This document shows positions 9,129 to 18,164 of a DNA stretch of 64,000 nucleotides, in pieces. Source of the DNA: Methylobacterium sp. NMS14P (GTDB lineage Bacteria > Pseudomonadota > Alphaproteobacteria > Rhizobiales > Beijerinckiaceae). The translations under genes and the position numbers were made by a program. Where the stretch lies: contig NZ_CP087106.1 of assembly GCF_028583545.1 (NCBI RefSeq), forward strand, positions 5,253,001-5,317,000, written 5' to 3'. The notes beneath the pieces are model-generated. The model did no database searches, was not told where the DNA came from, and saw nothing but the letters and a program-made list of their open reading frames with translations. Each line of letters opens with the position of its first letter. Positions within the stretch are counted from its first letter, which is position 1.

Positions 9129-9889
9129 GGCCCGACCCTCCTGGCCCTGCTTCGGGCGGCCCCGATCCAGTGCCGGTGCATCACGCGGGTGCGGACGGCG
9201 TCGAGGCGGCGACGCAGCACCACGTGGCGCGGCCGGAGCAGCTGTGCCGTCCGCAATCCCGCGGCGGCGGCCATGGTCACGTCCGCCAGCGTGTCGTCGC
9301 CAAGGTGGAGGATCTCGGCGGGAGCCACGTTCTCGCTCCGGAGAACGACGTCGAAGAGCGCCCGTTTCCGCTTGGTCGCGTCGTGATCGGCGCTGGTGTA
9401 GATATGCGTGATGGGATGATCTGGAGCCAACGTGTTCAGCAGATGCGCGATCGTCTCGCCGCGATGATAGGTATCGCTCACCGCGATGATCCTTTTTCCG
9501 GCCTGCGCGCGCTGCTTCAACCAGGTCATCAGCCGGGTGTTCGCGCGCAACTGGGCGAGCTCGACCGTGATCTCGGCCCGGTACAGAATGTCCGCGGCAC
9601 AATCATCGAGGCTGAGGACGCGCGTCATGGCCGCGAGCATGTCGGCGAAGTGCACGTCGCCGGACGGATTGGCCAAGTCGAGTGCGCGGTAGGCTGCTCT
9701 CTGCACCTGCAAGCGCGCGGCGTAGATCGCGCCCGCACGGCGCGTCGTACCGAGTTCCGCCGCGAGCAACTGCGACGCGACCGTCGCGATATCGTGGAAG
9801 CGGCAGCGCTCGGATCGGTGATCGCGATGGAGCAGCGTGTCGAAGACGTCGCACGATATGATTCGGGCCGCCGTCTCAGGGAGGTGCAT
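9125..9889 (-). CDS. HAD superfamily hydrolase-like protein
   Basis: A 254-aa haloacid dehalogenase-like protein. Motif I is I-S-C-D-V-F-D-T-L-L near the N-terminus. The second Asp of the usual DxD is replaced by Phe, as in the COG5610 group (FDIFDTL style). Motif II is probably IIAVSDTYH, Lys is in KRKRALFD, and motif III is ILHLGDDTLADV. Together these support a phosphatase-like fold, though lack of the general acid-base Asp may mean a non-phosphatase role. It is first in a two-gene operon and overlaps the next gene by four bases. The start is ATG 9889, with no good ribosome site. Its place among EPS genes suggests sugar modification or transfer. Confidence 0.8.
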   Translation of the reverse strand: MHLPETAARIISCDVFDTLLHRDHRSERCRFHDIATVASQLLAAELGTTRRAGAIYAARLQVQRAAYRALDLANPSGDVHFADMLAAMTRVLSLDDCAADILYRAEITVELAQLRANTRLMTWLKQRAQAGKRIIAVSDTYHRGETIAHLLNTLAPDHPITHIYTSADHDATKRKRALFDVVLRSENVAPAEILHLGDDTLADVTMAAAAGLRTAQLLRPRHVVLRRRLDAVRTRVMHRHWIGAARSRARRVGP

Positions 9890-10512
9890 GCTGGCTAGAT
9901 CTTTCTCGATCGGTTGCGACCGAACTTAATGTCAGGCCGCCGGACCGCGCCCGGCGGATCCCTTCTGCAATGACGGTGCCGCGGCGGCGCGATGTCCATA
10001 CTGCGACCAGTATAGCAATAAATTGTCCCGTCCGACATGAATGAAGACGTCCAGCCACAGCCATAAGCATTGACGACGCGGCATCGCTCCCCCGGAAGGT
10101 GGGTTGATCGGCCCGGCGAGGTGCCCCCTTGTCGGGACCGTGCGCCCATACGAGGCCTGGAAGCGCCTAACAACTCCGCCGTTCGGTGTAGTGCTGGCGA
10201 TCGAAGGTGCGACCTGCGCCGCGGGCGGCGACTGATACTCTCGGCCGTGCTCGGGTGACGTCGCGATGGTCCGCGTCGGCTGGCCGTGCTCACCGATCGA
10301 TCGACAATACCGGGGAATTGAACGCCCCGCTCCAGGCCTCGTGAACGCCCACCTGATCGGGTCGATGTTCAGCAATGAGCCTCGATGTTTTGCAGGTGTT
10401 TTAAGACGTCGATCGTGGATTTCAGTCGGATCGCGTGCTAGCCACGCCGTGCTGGGCGCTCGATGCGGCGGGATACAGGGTCGCGAAGCGACGAGCGAGA
10501 AAGATACCTGTC
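9890..10512. other. Divergent intergenic region, no gene recognised
   Basis: These 623 bases lie between the divergent HAD and GT2 genes. Frames here give no recognisable protein. Both promoters should be here, but I could not assign them. If the GT2 gene starts at the GTG at 10435, the gap shrinks by 78 bases. Confidence 0.45.
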
Positions 10513-11535
10513 GTGATCACGGAGCCCAAATTAGCGGTCGTCATTACCTGCTTCAACTACGAAAATTTTGTAGGCCGAGCGATCCAGAGCGTCATCGATC
10601 AGGGCAGCGACGCTTGTGAGATCGTGGTGATTGACGACGGATCGACGGATCGCTCGTGGTCGATCATCCAGCAATCCGGCGTGCCGGCGTTCCGGCTCCC
10701 GAACGGCGGTCAGAGGGCGGCCTGCCTCTACGGGTTGTCGAGGACCCGCGCCCCGTTTCTGCTGTTTCTCGACGCGGACGACGAGCTCCGTCCGGGCGCT
10801 CTCGCGCGCATCCTCCCGGCCCTGGATTCGGATGTCGCCAAACTCCAGTTTTGTCTGACGTGCATCGATTTGGCGGGAACTGTCCTGGCGGATCCTTATC
10901 CGGCTCTCGACGCCTTCCGCGGGCAGGACAGGATCGTCAACGACATCCTGCGCTCCGGGGTCTATCAAACGCCGCCCACGTCCGGGAACGTCTTCCGCCG
11001 CGACGTCTGCGAGCTGCTCCATCAATGTGAGTACGACCAGGCCGTCGATGGCGTGATCCTGCTGGCCGCTCCGTTCATGGGCGACATCGTCAGTCTTCCC
11101 GACAGTCTCGGCCTCTATCGCGTCCATGGCCGGAACGACTCGGGTCTCGGGCGCGTCCCGCAGGCCGCAACCTTCGAACGGGATCTTCGGCGGTTTCAGT
11201 CGCGGCTGGCGCATCTGCGGGACCTGCTCCGGAACTGGAGGCCCGGGGCCTCGCTCATCGAGCCGAGGAAGACGTACTATTTCCAGTTCCTCGAGTTCTG
11301 TACGGCGATTCTTCGAGGCACCCGGTACGGCGGCCGAGCGTTCCTGCGCCTGATCGGATCCGTCCTGACCGAACCGCGCCCGCTGAAATGGAAAGTCGCG
11401 AATGCGCTCTTCGTGGTGGCGATGTTCCTCGCGCCTGTTCGCTGCGCGCGGGCGTTGCTCGCCTTCCGCTTCTCGCTGCGGCGACGGCCGGTCCGCCAGA
11501 TCCTGCGGGCGAGTTTAGGTGCGGGGCATTGTTGA
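10513..11535 (+). CDS. GT2 family glycosyltransferase
   Basis: An inverting GT-A glycosyltransferase. After the chosen GTG start the protein reads ITEPKLAVVITCFNYENFVGRAI, the family's N-terminal strand. It then has IVVIDDGSTDRSW and the metal-binding LFLDADDE. The C-terminal 80 residues are basic with a hydrophobic stretch (NALFVVAMFLAPVRCARALLAF), suggesting membrane association. GTG 10513 fits the family start and has a weak GAGAAAG upstream; an in-frame GTG at 10435 would add 26 residues that look non-homologous. It is the first plus-strand gene of the EPS locus. Donor and acceptor are unknown. Confidence 0.85.
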   Translation: MITEPKLAVVITCFNYENFVGRAIQSVIDQGSDACEIVVIDDGSTDRSWSIIQQSGVPAFRLPNGGQRAACLYGLSRTRAPFLLFLDADDELRPGALARILPALDSDVAKLQFCLTCIDLAGTVLADPYPALDAFRGQDRIVNDILRSGVYQTPPTSGNVFRRDVCELLHQCEYDQAVDGVILLAAPFMGDIVSLPDSLGLYRVHGRNDSGLGRVPQAATFERDLRRFQSRLAHLRDLLRNWRPGASLIEPRKTYYFQFLEFCTAILRGTRYGGRAFLRLIGSVLTEPRPLKWKVANALFVVAMFLAPVRCARALLAFRFSLRRRPVRQILRASLGAGHC

Positions 11536-11719
11536 GGCTCGGCAGGATCTAGAATTTCTCTCTTGCGATGAGCTGCGTATCAACACCTAAATATATACGA
11601 AAGTTGTATCAGTTTTCCTGTCTGACTAAGGTCTTATCTCGCGCTCTCATCGGCGCCGCGGCTCGCGCAGATCCGCAGCGCGGGCCGGGGCTCGGATCCG
11701 ACACGTGCGCTCGTCAGTC

Positions 11720-12781
11720 ATGCGTATTCTCCATCTGCTGAATCACACGCGCCGGCTGAACGGCCATGTCCACGCGGCCGTCGATCTGGCGTGCCAGCAG
11801 ATGCAGCTCGGGCATCAGGTCGCGGTCGCCAGCCAAGGGGGCGATCTCGACGCTCTGCTGCGCTCCAACGGCGTCGAGACGATCTTCGCAAGTCACGCCC
11901 GCGGTCCGAGGCAAATCCTGAAGTCAGTCCTCGATTGTGGCAGCGCGCTTCGGCGCTGGCGCCCCGACGTCGTCCACGCCCATATGATGACCAGTGCCGT
12001 CCTGGCCTGGCCGACCTGCAGGCTGTTGCGCATTCCCCTCGTGACGACCGTCCACAACGAGTTCGAGAAGGGCGCGATCCTCATGGGCCTCGGGAACAGG
12101 GTCATCGCCGTGAGCGGCGCCGTCGCCGCGTCCATGCGGAAGCGCGGCATCGCGGGCTCGCGAATCGATGTCGTGCTCAACGGGACGATCGGCTCGGCCC
12201 GCATGCGCGGTCGATCCGAGGAGCCGCAGAACCTGGATCATCCCGCGATCGTCTTCGTCGGAGGCCTCCACCCGCGCAAGGGATTGCCCGATCTCCTCCA
12301 AGCCTTCGATGCGGCATTCTCCCACAACCCGGCGATGCGCCTCTACGTCGTCGGCGGCGGTCCGCACCAGGACGCCTACGAGCGCACCGCGCGCGCGCTG
12401 CCCTGCGCGGACGCCGTCACATTCGCGGGCCCGCGGGACGATCCTTACCGCTGGATGCTGGGCGCCGACATCTTCGTGCTCTCATCCCACGCCGATCCGG
12501 CCCCACTGGTGCTCTCCGAAGCCCGGGAGGCGGGGTGCGCGATCATCGGCACGAACGTCGACGGGATTCCTGAACTCCTCGACGGGGGACAGGCAGGCAT
12601 CCTCGTCCCGCCCGGCGATCCCGACAAGCTCGCGCGCGCGCTGATCGCGCTCACCACCGACCCGGCACAGCTGAGTGCGTGGCGGGCGAAGAGCCAGCGC
12701 AACCTGGATCACCTGCGGATCGCGCGGGTGGCCGAGGAGACCTTGGCTGTCTACCGGCGTGCTGGCCGCGTCCCGGCCTGA
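11720..12781 (+). CDS. GT4 family glycosyltransferase
   Basis: A GT-B retaining glycosyltransferase (353 aa). It opens MRILHLLNHTRRLNGHVHAAVDLA, typical of the GT4 acceptor domain. The donor-binding domain starts at IVFVGGLHPRKGLPDLL, with the late motif D-P-A-P-L-V-L-S-E-A. The first Glu of the usual EX7E is Asp here, a conservative but noticeable change at the nucleotide-sugar site. ATG at 11720 is preferred over GTG at 11705 because the Rossmann strand begins at once; there is no clear ribosome site. The AT-rich stretch at 11570-11630 upstream may hold a promoter. Likely one step in repeat-unit assembly. Confidence 0.84.
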   Translation: MRILHLLNHTRRLNGHVHAAVDLACQQMQLGHQVAVASQGGDLDALLRSNGVETIFASHARGPRQILKSVLDCGSALRRWRPDVVHAHMMTSAVLAWPTCRLLRIPLVTTVHNEFEKGAILMGLGNRVIAVSGAVAASMRKRGIAGSRIDVVLNGTIGSARMRGRSEEPQNLDHPAIVFVGGLHPRKGLPDLLQAFDAAFSHNPAMRLYVVGGGPHQDAYERTARALPCADAVTFAGPRDDPYRWMLGADIFVLSSHADPAPLVLSEAREAGCAIIGTNVDGIPELLDGGQAGILVPPGDPDKLARALIALTTDPAQLSAWRAKSQRNLDHLRIARVAEETLAVYRRAGRVPA

Positions 12782-13022
12782 TGCCCGATCCTGCGTAGGG
12801 CCGGACCCTGGGCGGCATCCGCGCTGCGCCACCGCGGCGCGCGCGCGCAAGGCGGCCAAATTGGCTAGATTGATGCTTCCGCCGGATACTGGTCCAAGGC
12901 TGACGGGCAAGGGGGCCAGGATCGGAGCCGCTATGTTATTCAGTTCCGGATCTATTTCTTGAGCACGCGCGACTTCGCTTCGAGCCGCTGCGGGGTCGGC
13001 CGTCGCCGCGCGGGACACGTGC

Positions 13023-14438
13023 ATGCTGGCCTTTAAGACGCTGCGCGGCGCCGGCTGGAGCGTCGCCGCCCGGTTCTCCGGACGCGCGATCGATCTCGCC
13101 ACGCTGCTCATCCTCGCGCGAGTCCTGTCGCCCGCCGATTTCGGCCTGACGGCCATTGCCGCGTCCCTGATCGCCATCGTCGATATGGTGCTCGAGATCC
13201 CCCTCGTTCAGGCCCTGATGCGCCTGCCGCACGTCGAGAAGGCGCATCTGGATACGGCCTTCACGCTGGGCCTCCTGCGCGGTGTGGTGATCGCCCTCCT
13301 GCTGGTGGCGGCCGCCTGGCCGGTCGCGCGTATCTACAGCGACGCCCGGCTCGTCCCGATCATGCTGGTGTTCTCGGCGGCCCCGATAGCCCGGAGTCTG
13401 TACAGTCCGGGCATGGTGCATCTGTACCGCAACATCGACTTCCGCGTGGCGTTCATAGCGGACTTCTCCGGCAAGGTTGGAGCCGCCCTCATCTGCATCG
13501 GGTCCCTCTACGCGGGGGCCGGTTACTGGGCGCTGGTGATCAATCCGGCTGCATCCGCGGTCCTCCCGACCGTCCTGTCCTACGGGCTGGCGCCCTACCG
13601 CCCGAGGCTCTCGTTGGAGAAGGTGAGCGCCTTCTCGGCGTTCACGGGTTGGTTCACATCCTCGCAGATCCTGGCCGCCTTCAGCTGGCAGTATGATCGC
13701 GTGTTCCTCGGCTACCACGTCGACAAGGCCGTTCTGGGCCGATACGGGGTTGCCAGCGACTTCTCCGTGCTCCCGACCCAGAGCCTCATCGGACCCGCCA
13801 TGCGCCCCGTCATGGCCGCGTTCGCGTCGATCGCCGATGACCGCCTGCGCCTACAATCCGCCTTCCTGAGGGCCGCTCGGCTCACGATGATCATCGCGTT
13901 CCCGGCCGGCGTGGGCATCGCCCTGACCGCCGACCAGATCGTCAGCGTCGTCCTCGGCGCGCAATGGGAGGGTGCGGCGCCCTACCTGCGCTGGCTGTCG
14001 CTGGCTATCATGTTCACGGCCTATTATCAGCCGGTCTCGACGCTCTGCCTCGCCATGGACGAGCCGGATGTCATGCTCAAGATCAATGTCCTGGAGTCGA
14101 TATTCAAAATATCGACCATGACTTTAGGGTTCTATGTCGGCGGCGTCATGATGATGATCTACGCGCGCGTCGCGGCGGCCGTGTTTCATTTCCTGATCAG
14201 CGCGATCTACGCCCGGCGCCTCGTCGGTGTGGGCGTGGCGCGGCAGGTGCGCAACCTCTGGCAGGTCGGCCTCTCGTGCCTCGTGATGGTCGTCGCCGTC
14301 CTCGCGCTGCGGGCGATTCTGAGCCGCATCGATATCGGACTGGTCGGGCTCCTGTTGGCCATGATCGCCAGCGGCGTGGCGGCTTACGGTGTCAGCATGC
14401 ATCTGCTCGGATTTCGCCTGCGGACCCTGCGCCCCTGA
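13023..14438 (+). CDS. Polysaccharide flippase (Wzx/ExoT-like, MOP superfamily)
   Basis: An inner-membrane flippase that likely moves the undecaprenyl-linked repeat unit to the periplasmic side. The 471-aa protein is almost wholly hydrophobic, with about 12-14 membrane segments. It begins MLAFKTLRGAGWSVAARFSGRAID and has the typical first helices LATLLILARVLSPADFGLTAI. This is the polysaccharide-biosynthesis branch of the MOP exporters (WzxC/ExoT style). Length is normal. The start is ATG 13023. It precedes the export and polymerase genes, so flippase, polymerase and outer-membrane export protein cluster as in a Wzx/Wzy pathway. Confidence 0.88.
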   Translation: MLAFKTLRGAGWSVAARFSGRAIDLATLLILARVLSPADFGLTAIAASLIAIVDMVLEIPLVQALMRLPHVEKAHLDTAFTLGLLRGVVIALLLVAAAWPVARIYSDARLVPIMLVFSAAPIARSLYSPGMVHLYRNIDFRVAFIADFSGKVGAALICIGSLYAGAGYWALVINPAASAVLPTVLSYGLAPYRPRLSLEKVSAFSAFTGWFTSSQILAAFSWQYDRVFLGYHVDKAVLGRYGVASDFSVLPTQSLIGPAMRPVMAAFASIADDRLRLQSAFLRAARLTMIIAFPAGVGIALTADQIVSVVLGAQWEGAAPYLRWLSLAIMFTAYYQPVSTLCLAMDEPDVMLKINVLESIFKISTMTLGFYVGGVMMMIYARVAAAVFHFLISAIYARRLVGVGVARQVRNLWQVGLSCLVMVVAVLALRAILSRIDIGLVGLLLAMIASGVAAYGVSMHLLGFRLRTLRP

Positions 14439-14717
14439 GGTCTCTCTGGGGCAGGACCGCTGGCGAACTGACCGGGCTCCCGGCGTTCCGCGGGGCCGAT
14501 CGATGGAGTCACGAGCGACAAGTTGTCGACGCGCTACCGCCCTGCCACCCCCCGAAGACGGGCGGCCGCAGGACAGCGCACGGGTCGATAGATCTTGGAT
14601 AATTTGACTGCCCCTGTTACGATTAAATGTGAGTCTCCGGACTATGTGCTACAGATGCCGTAGGTCGGGCGCGGGGCGCAGCTCTATATTCAAGAACTGG
14701 CTTGGGACGAGGAGGAT

Positions 14718-16079
14718 TTGATGCGTCTGCGTTCCATGGCGGCGGGCTGCCTTGTGCTGTTCGGCAGTTCCCTCGCGGCCGCGGCCGCCGACGAGGCGGG
14801 TCGATACGTGCTCGGTCCTCAGGATCATCTGACGATCCGCGTCTATGACCTGCGTCGCAATACCGGCGAGGCCTATTCGTGGACGGCCCTGAACGGTCAG
14901 TTCGTCGTTGCGGCGGATGGAACGGTCTCCATGCCGCTGATCGGCCAGATCAAGGCCGCGGGCGGAACGCCGGTCGATCTCGCGAACGCCATCGGCGTTG
15001 CGCTGAAGCAGGTCGCCGATCTCGCCGAGAAGCCCGCGGCTTCCGTCGAGGTCGCGACGTACCGTCCATTCTACATCATCGGCGCCGTCCAGCAGCCCGG
15101 CAAGTACGAGTATCAGCCTGGCCTGACCGTTCTCCAGGCCGTCAGCACGGCGCAGGGCCTGATGCGCGGCACGGACCCGCGTGGCATCCAGCGCGACGCG
15201 GTCACGTCGCGCGGCGAGTTGCGGAACCTCGCCGCGGAGCGCACCGGCCTGGCCGCGAAGCTGGCCCGCCTGGAGGCGGAGATCGCCGGGACGGACACGA
15301 TCGCGTTCGGCACCGATGCGAGGGGCGCCGCGGACAAGGCGTACGCGGATCAGGCCGTTCGCGGCGAGCAGCTCCTGTTCGACACCCGGCGAAACGCGCT
15401 GAAGGCCGAGATCAAGGCGATCGAACAGTCGGTTGCCAGTTTCGAGAACGAGATGAGCACGCTCGATCACAAGTCCAAAACGCTGGACCGTCAGATCGAG
15501 CTCAGCCGCGGGGAACTCGGCCTCATCAACGAACTGGTTTCGAAGGGGCTCACGATCGCGCCGCGGAAGCTCGCCGCAGAGCAGAGCCAGGCCTCCTTCG
15601 AGAGCGGCCGGCTCGACGTGCAGGTCGCCATGCTGCGTGCCCAGCAGAGTCTCACGCGGGCCGAGCGCGACCTCATCGATCTCAAGGCGCGGTTTCGCCG
15701 CGAGGCCCTGTCGGAGGCCGCGGAGACACGGCAGAAGCTCGCCCTGATCGATGAGAAGACGCGCACGGCCGAGCGGCTCACGACCGATGCCGAGGCGCAG
15801 ATGATCGGCAGCACCGACGACGCGTCCGAGGGCCTGAGCCCGCGGTACGAGATCACCCGAAAGCAGGGGGCGAAGGCGGGCACATGGCTCGCCTCGGAGG
15901 ACGTCGTCGTCGAACCGGGCGACGTCGTCCGCGTGACGCTCGCGCGTCAGCCGGCCGACAAGTCCGGGGAGACGCGTCAGCCGCCGATGCCGCGGCGCGG
16001 ATCCGGGAGCGCGCCGGTGAGCCGCGGCCCGGCGGCGCCGGACGCGCCGCAACGGCCGATTGAGAGCGCCAACCGCTGA
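14718..16079 (+). CDS. exoF: Outer-membrane polysaccharide export protein with long coiled coil (ExoF-like)
   Basis: A secreted export auxiliary protein (OPX/Wza family). A signal peptide covers residues 1-22 (ends A-A-A-A-A-D), the Poly_export domain about 28-115 (YVLGPQDHLTIRVYD), and the SLBB-type domain 115-160 (YIIGAVQQPGKYEYQPGLTVLQAV). A long charged coiled coil runs about 180-360 (ELRNLAAERTGLAAKLARLEAEI). A Pro-rich tail ends the 453-aa chain. This arrangement is that of rhizobial ExoF rather than enterobacterial Wza. The coiled coil may replace the one missing from the short Wzz-like protein at 3832-5496. The start is ATG 14718, with AGGAGG close upstream. Confidence 0.86.
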   Translation: MMRLRSMAAGCLVLFGSSLAAAAADEAGRYVLGPQDHLTIRVYDLRRNTGEAYSWTALNGQFVVAADGTVSMPLIGQIKAAGGTPVDLANAIGVALKQVADLAEKPAASVEVATYRPFYIIGAVQQPGKYEYQPGLTVLQAVSTAQGLMRGTDPRGIQRDAVTSRGELRNLAAERTGLAAKLARLEAEIAGTDTIAFGTDARGAADKAYADQAVRGEQLLFDTRRNALKAEIKAIEQSVASFENEMSTLDHKSKTLDRQIELSRGELGLINELVSKGLTIAPRKLAAEQSQASFESGRLDVQVAMLRAQQSLTRAERDLIDLKARFRREALSEAAETRQKLALIDEKTRTAERLTTDAEAQMIGSTDDASEGLSPRYEITRKQGAKAGTWLASEDVVVEPGDVVRVTLARQPADKSGETRQPPMPRRGSGSAPVSRGPAAPDAPQRPIESANR

Positions 16080-16173
16080 GACGGCCGGTGCGGCGCGTCG
16101 CAGCGGTCGGGCGACGCGGTCGCCCGTGCCCCCCATACCGGTCGGCCGTCGACCGTGCCGGGACCCGTCTGAC

Positions 16174-17649
16174 ATGAGTTTCGAACCGATCGGCGCCATC
16201 ACGGTCGTGGTCGGCCTGTTCTGCCTGCTGTTCGGCACCCAATCGGTCGTCGTCGCGTTCGTGGTCTTCTGCAATCTCGGATCCGCCGCGGCACTCCTGC
16301 TGGGGGGCGCCAACGTTCAGCCGGCGCATCTTTTCCTCCTGTTCCTGATGATTGCGACACTGTTCTATCGCAACATCTCGACACTGTTCCTGAACGCGTT
16401 CCGCTTCCCGGAACCGGGCTTCTGGCTTCTCTGTCTGGCTCTCTACGGGGTGGCGAGCAGCTACGTCCTGCCGCGTCTCTTCGCGGGACAGACCTATATC
16501 GTACCGCTCGGGACGTCGTCGCACCTGATCACGAGCGACGGCGTCGTTCCCCTGGGGCCGGTCTCCAGCAACTTCACGCAGCCGATCTACCTTCTCGGCG
16601 ATCTCGTGTGTTTCAGCGTCATCGCGGCATTCGGTTCCACGAGGAACGGCGTCGAGACGCTCGCGAGAGCGCTCATCATCTACGCGTGCGCCAATATCTG
16701 CTTCGGCGTCATCGACGTGCTCACCGCGGCGACGGGCACTCAGGAGGCGCTGCAATTCATTCGCAATGCCCAGTACACGTTCCACGATGATGAGAGCGTC
16801 GGCACGATGCGGCGAATCATCGGCGCCTGGCCTGAGGCCTCGGCATTCGCCGGGATGACACTGGGAAGTTGCGGCTTCACCGGCATGCTCTGGCTCTGCG
16901 GGCGCAAGCCACTGGTGACGGGACCGCTCGCGCTGATCTCGCTGCTGTTCGTGATCCTGTCGACGTCCTCGACCGGCCTGGTCGGTGCCGCGGTGCTGAT
17001 CGCGCTCCTCTACACCATCGCGCTGATGCGGTGCAGCACGCACAGGCAGGACCGTTTCAGTGCCGGGCTCGTGATCGCGGGTCCGCTGGTCCTCTGCATC
17101 CTCGTCCTGCTGGCCCTCTCGGTCGGCGGTGTGGCCGAACGCGTCTACGATTACGTTGATACGCTTGTCTTGAGCAAAGGCGAGACCAGTTCGGGTGTTC
17201 AGCGCTCCGCCTGGAACGCCTACGCGTGGCGGAACTTCATCGACTCGAGCGGTCTGGGGGTCGGTCTTGGGACCAATCGCACGTCGAGCTTTCCCCTCGC
17301 GGTCCTGTCGAATGTCGGCATTCCCGGAACCGTGTTCTACGTGCTGTTCTTGGCTTCGGTGTTCGGATTCCGCCGTGGAGCGCCGCGCACCTACTGGAGC
17401 GATATCCGCTCCTCGGCCCGCGTCGCCTGCCTGTGCCTGCTCTCGGGCGGCATCATCGCGGGCCCGACGGTCGATCAGGGCTTGCTGTTCTATATCTTCG
17501 CCGCGACCGCATGCGCCTACCCCGAGCGGCGGCAGATCCAGCGCACCGCGGGTTCCGCCGCGCTGATCGAGCCGGGCGCCGCCGCGATACGGCCACGGCG
17601 CGCCGATCCATCCCCTCAGGCAGCCCGGAACGCGTCACTGGGCACGTAA
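16174..17649 (+). CDS. Wzy/O-antigen-ligase-like polysaccharide polymerase
   Basis: A predicted inner-membrane polymerase that joins repeat units in the periplasm. The 491-aa protein has about ten hydrophobic segments (VVVGLFCLLFGTQSVVVAFVVF at the start). The late periplasmic loop holds GVQRSAWNAYAWRNFIDSSGLGVGLGTNR, the arrangement seen in Wzy/WaaL proteins, where Arg and the NxxGxGxG-like turn face the glycan. ATG 16174 was chosen because the hydrophobic start follows at once; the open frame upstream overlaps the export gene and reads as non-coding. The C-terminal 50 residues are Arg/Pro-rich and cytoplasmic. It follows the flippase and the export protein, so all three likely serve one polymer. 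Confidence 0.82.
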   Translation: MSFEPIGAITVVVGLFCLLFGTQSVVVAFVVFCNLGSAAALLLGGANVQPAHLFLLFLMIATLFYRNISTLFLNAFRFPEPGFWLLCLALYGVASSYVLPRLFAGQTYIVPLGTSSHLITSDGVVPLGPVSSNFTQPIYLLGDLVCFSVIAAFGSTRNGVETLARALIIYACANICFGVIDVLTAATGTQEALQFIRNAQYTFHDDESVGTMRRIIGAWPEASAFAGMTLGSCGFTGMLWLCGRKPLVTGPLALISLLFVILSTSSTGLVGAAVLIALLYTIALMRCSTHRQDRFSAGLVIAGPLVLCILVLLALSVGGVAERVYDYVDTLVLSKGETSSGVQRSAWNAYAWRNFIDSSGLGVGLGTNRTSSFPLAVLSNVGIPGTVFYVLFLASVFGFRRGAPRTYWSDIRSSARVACLCLLSGGIIAGPTVDQGLLFYIFAATACAYPERRQIQRTAGSAALIEPGAAAIRPRRADPSPQAARNASLGT

Positions 17650-17821
17650 AATCGGGCGCCGGGCCGATAGAGCGGAAGCCTGTTCATCGCGCGCCTGGAA
17701 GTCGCGCGGCGCGCCGCGATGCTGTCGAGGTGCGGCGGTCCACCGGTGGAGTCTCGCGCGGCCGCCAGAACACGCCGTCAGCAGTCTTTCCGAGGCGTTT
17801 TGTGACGAAAATCGCTCTTGT

Positions 17822-17855
17822 ATCGAAACTGTAACACCTGTGTTCCGGTTTCGAT
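17822..17855. promoter_or_regulatory. Nested inverted repeat (34 bp)
   Basis: Outer arms atcgaaac (17822-17829) and gtttcgat (17848-17855) enclose inner arms aacac and gtgtt separated by two bases. Only the three-base spacers (tgt and ccg) break the symmetry. It is 170 bases beyond the polymerase stop and has no T run, so an operator or RNA structure is more likely than a terminator. Confidence 0.5.
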
Positions 17856-17989
17856 GTTGGATATTCGTGCGGCACACCGGCCCGATTTTATCGTTCGACG
17901 GGTTGACAGACTATATCGGTCACTTCGACGACGGGGTAGATCGGGTGACTCGACTGAAAATCCTGTCCCGATCCGCGCGCGATGGCGTA

Positions 17990-18018
17990 TTTACAAATCC
18001 GGATTTGTTTACGATAGT
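17990..18018 (+). promoter_or_regulatory. Putative promoter with a 16-bp palindrome in its spacer
   Basis: TTTACA (17990-17995) and GATAGT (18013-18018) are 17 bases apart, a fair sigma-70-type pair. A perfect palindrome ACAAATCC-GGATTTGT (17993-18008) overlaps the -35 box and spacer, the place a repressor would bind. It would drive the FAD oxidoreductase gene about 150 bases downstream. Confidence 0.35.
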
Positions 18019-18164
18019 AATGCCTGAGCCTCGTTCCGCGCCTGTAGTATCGATGCGCGAACGGTCGCGGCACGATCAATTGCCGAGGGTGAGGGCCGTT
18101 TCTCTCTCGGTCCATCACTGTGTTCCAACGTCATGCTTCATGGTTTGATGCGGTTGCCGACCCG

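Larger units (their letters stand above)
17650..18164. other. Long intergenic region rich in palindromes
   Basis: These 515 bases hold no recognisable gene and are richer in A+T than their surroundings. Two exact dyads stand out, at 17822-17855 and 17993-18008 (entered separately), upstream of the FAD oxidoreductase gene. The region looks regulatory. Confidence 0.6.

Noticed and set aside
9129-9602. A longer N-terminus (158 residues) for the gene ending at 7809
   Set aside because: This part overlaps the HAD gene in another frame and is Arg-rich with no conserved pattern. The GTGA overlap at 9128 gives a better start.
1851-10021. The 13-mer agtatagcaataa occurs at 1851-1863 and 10009-10021
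   Set aside because: The first copy is inside the methyltransferase coding region and the flanks do not match, so I take it as chance.
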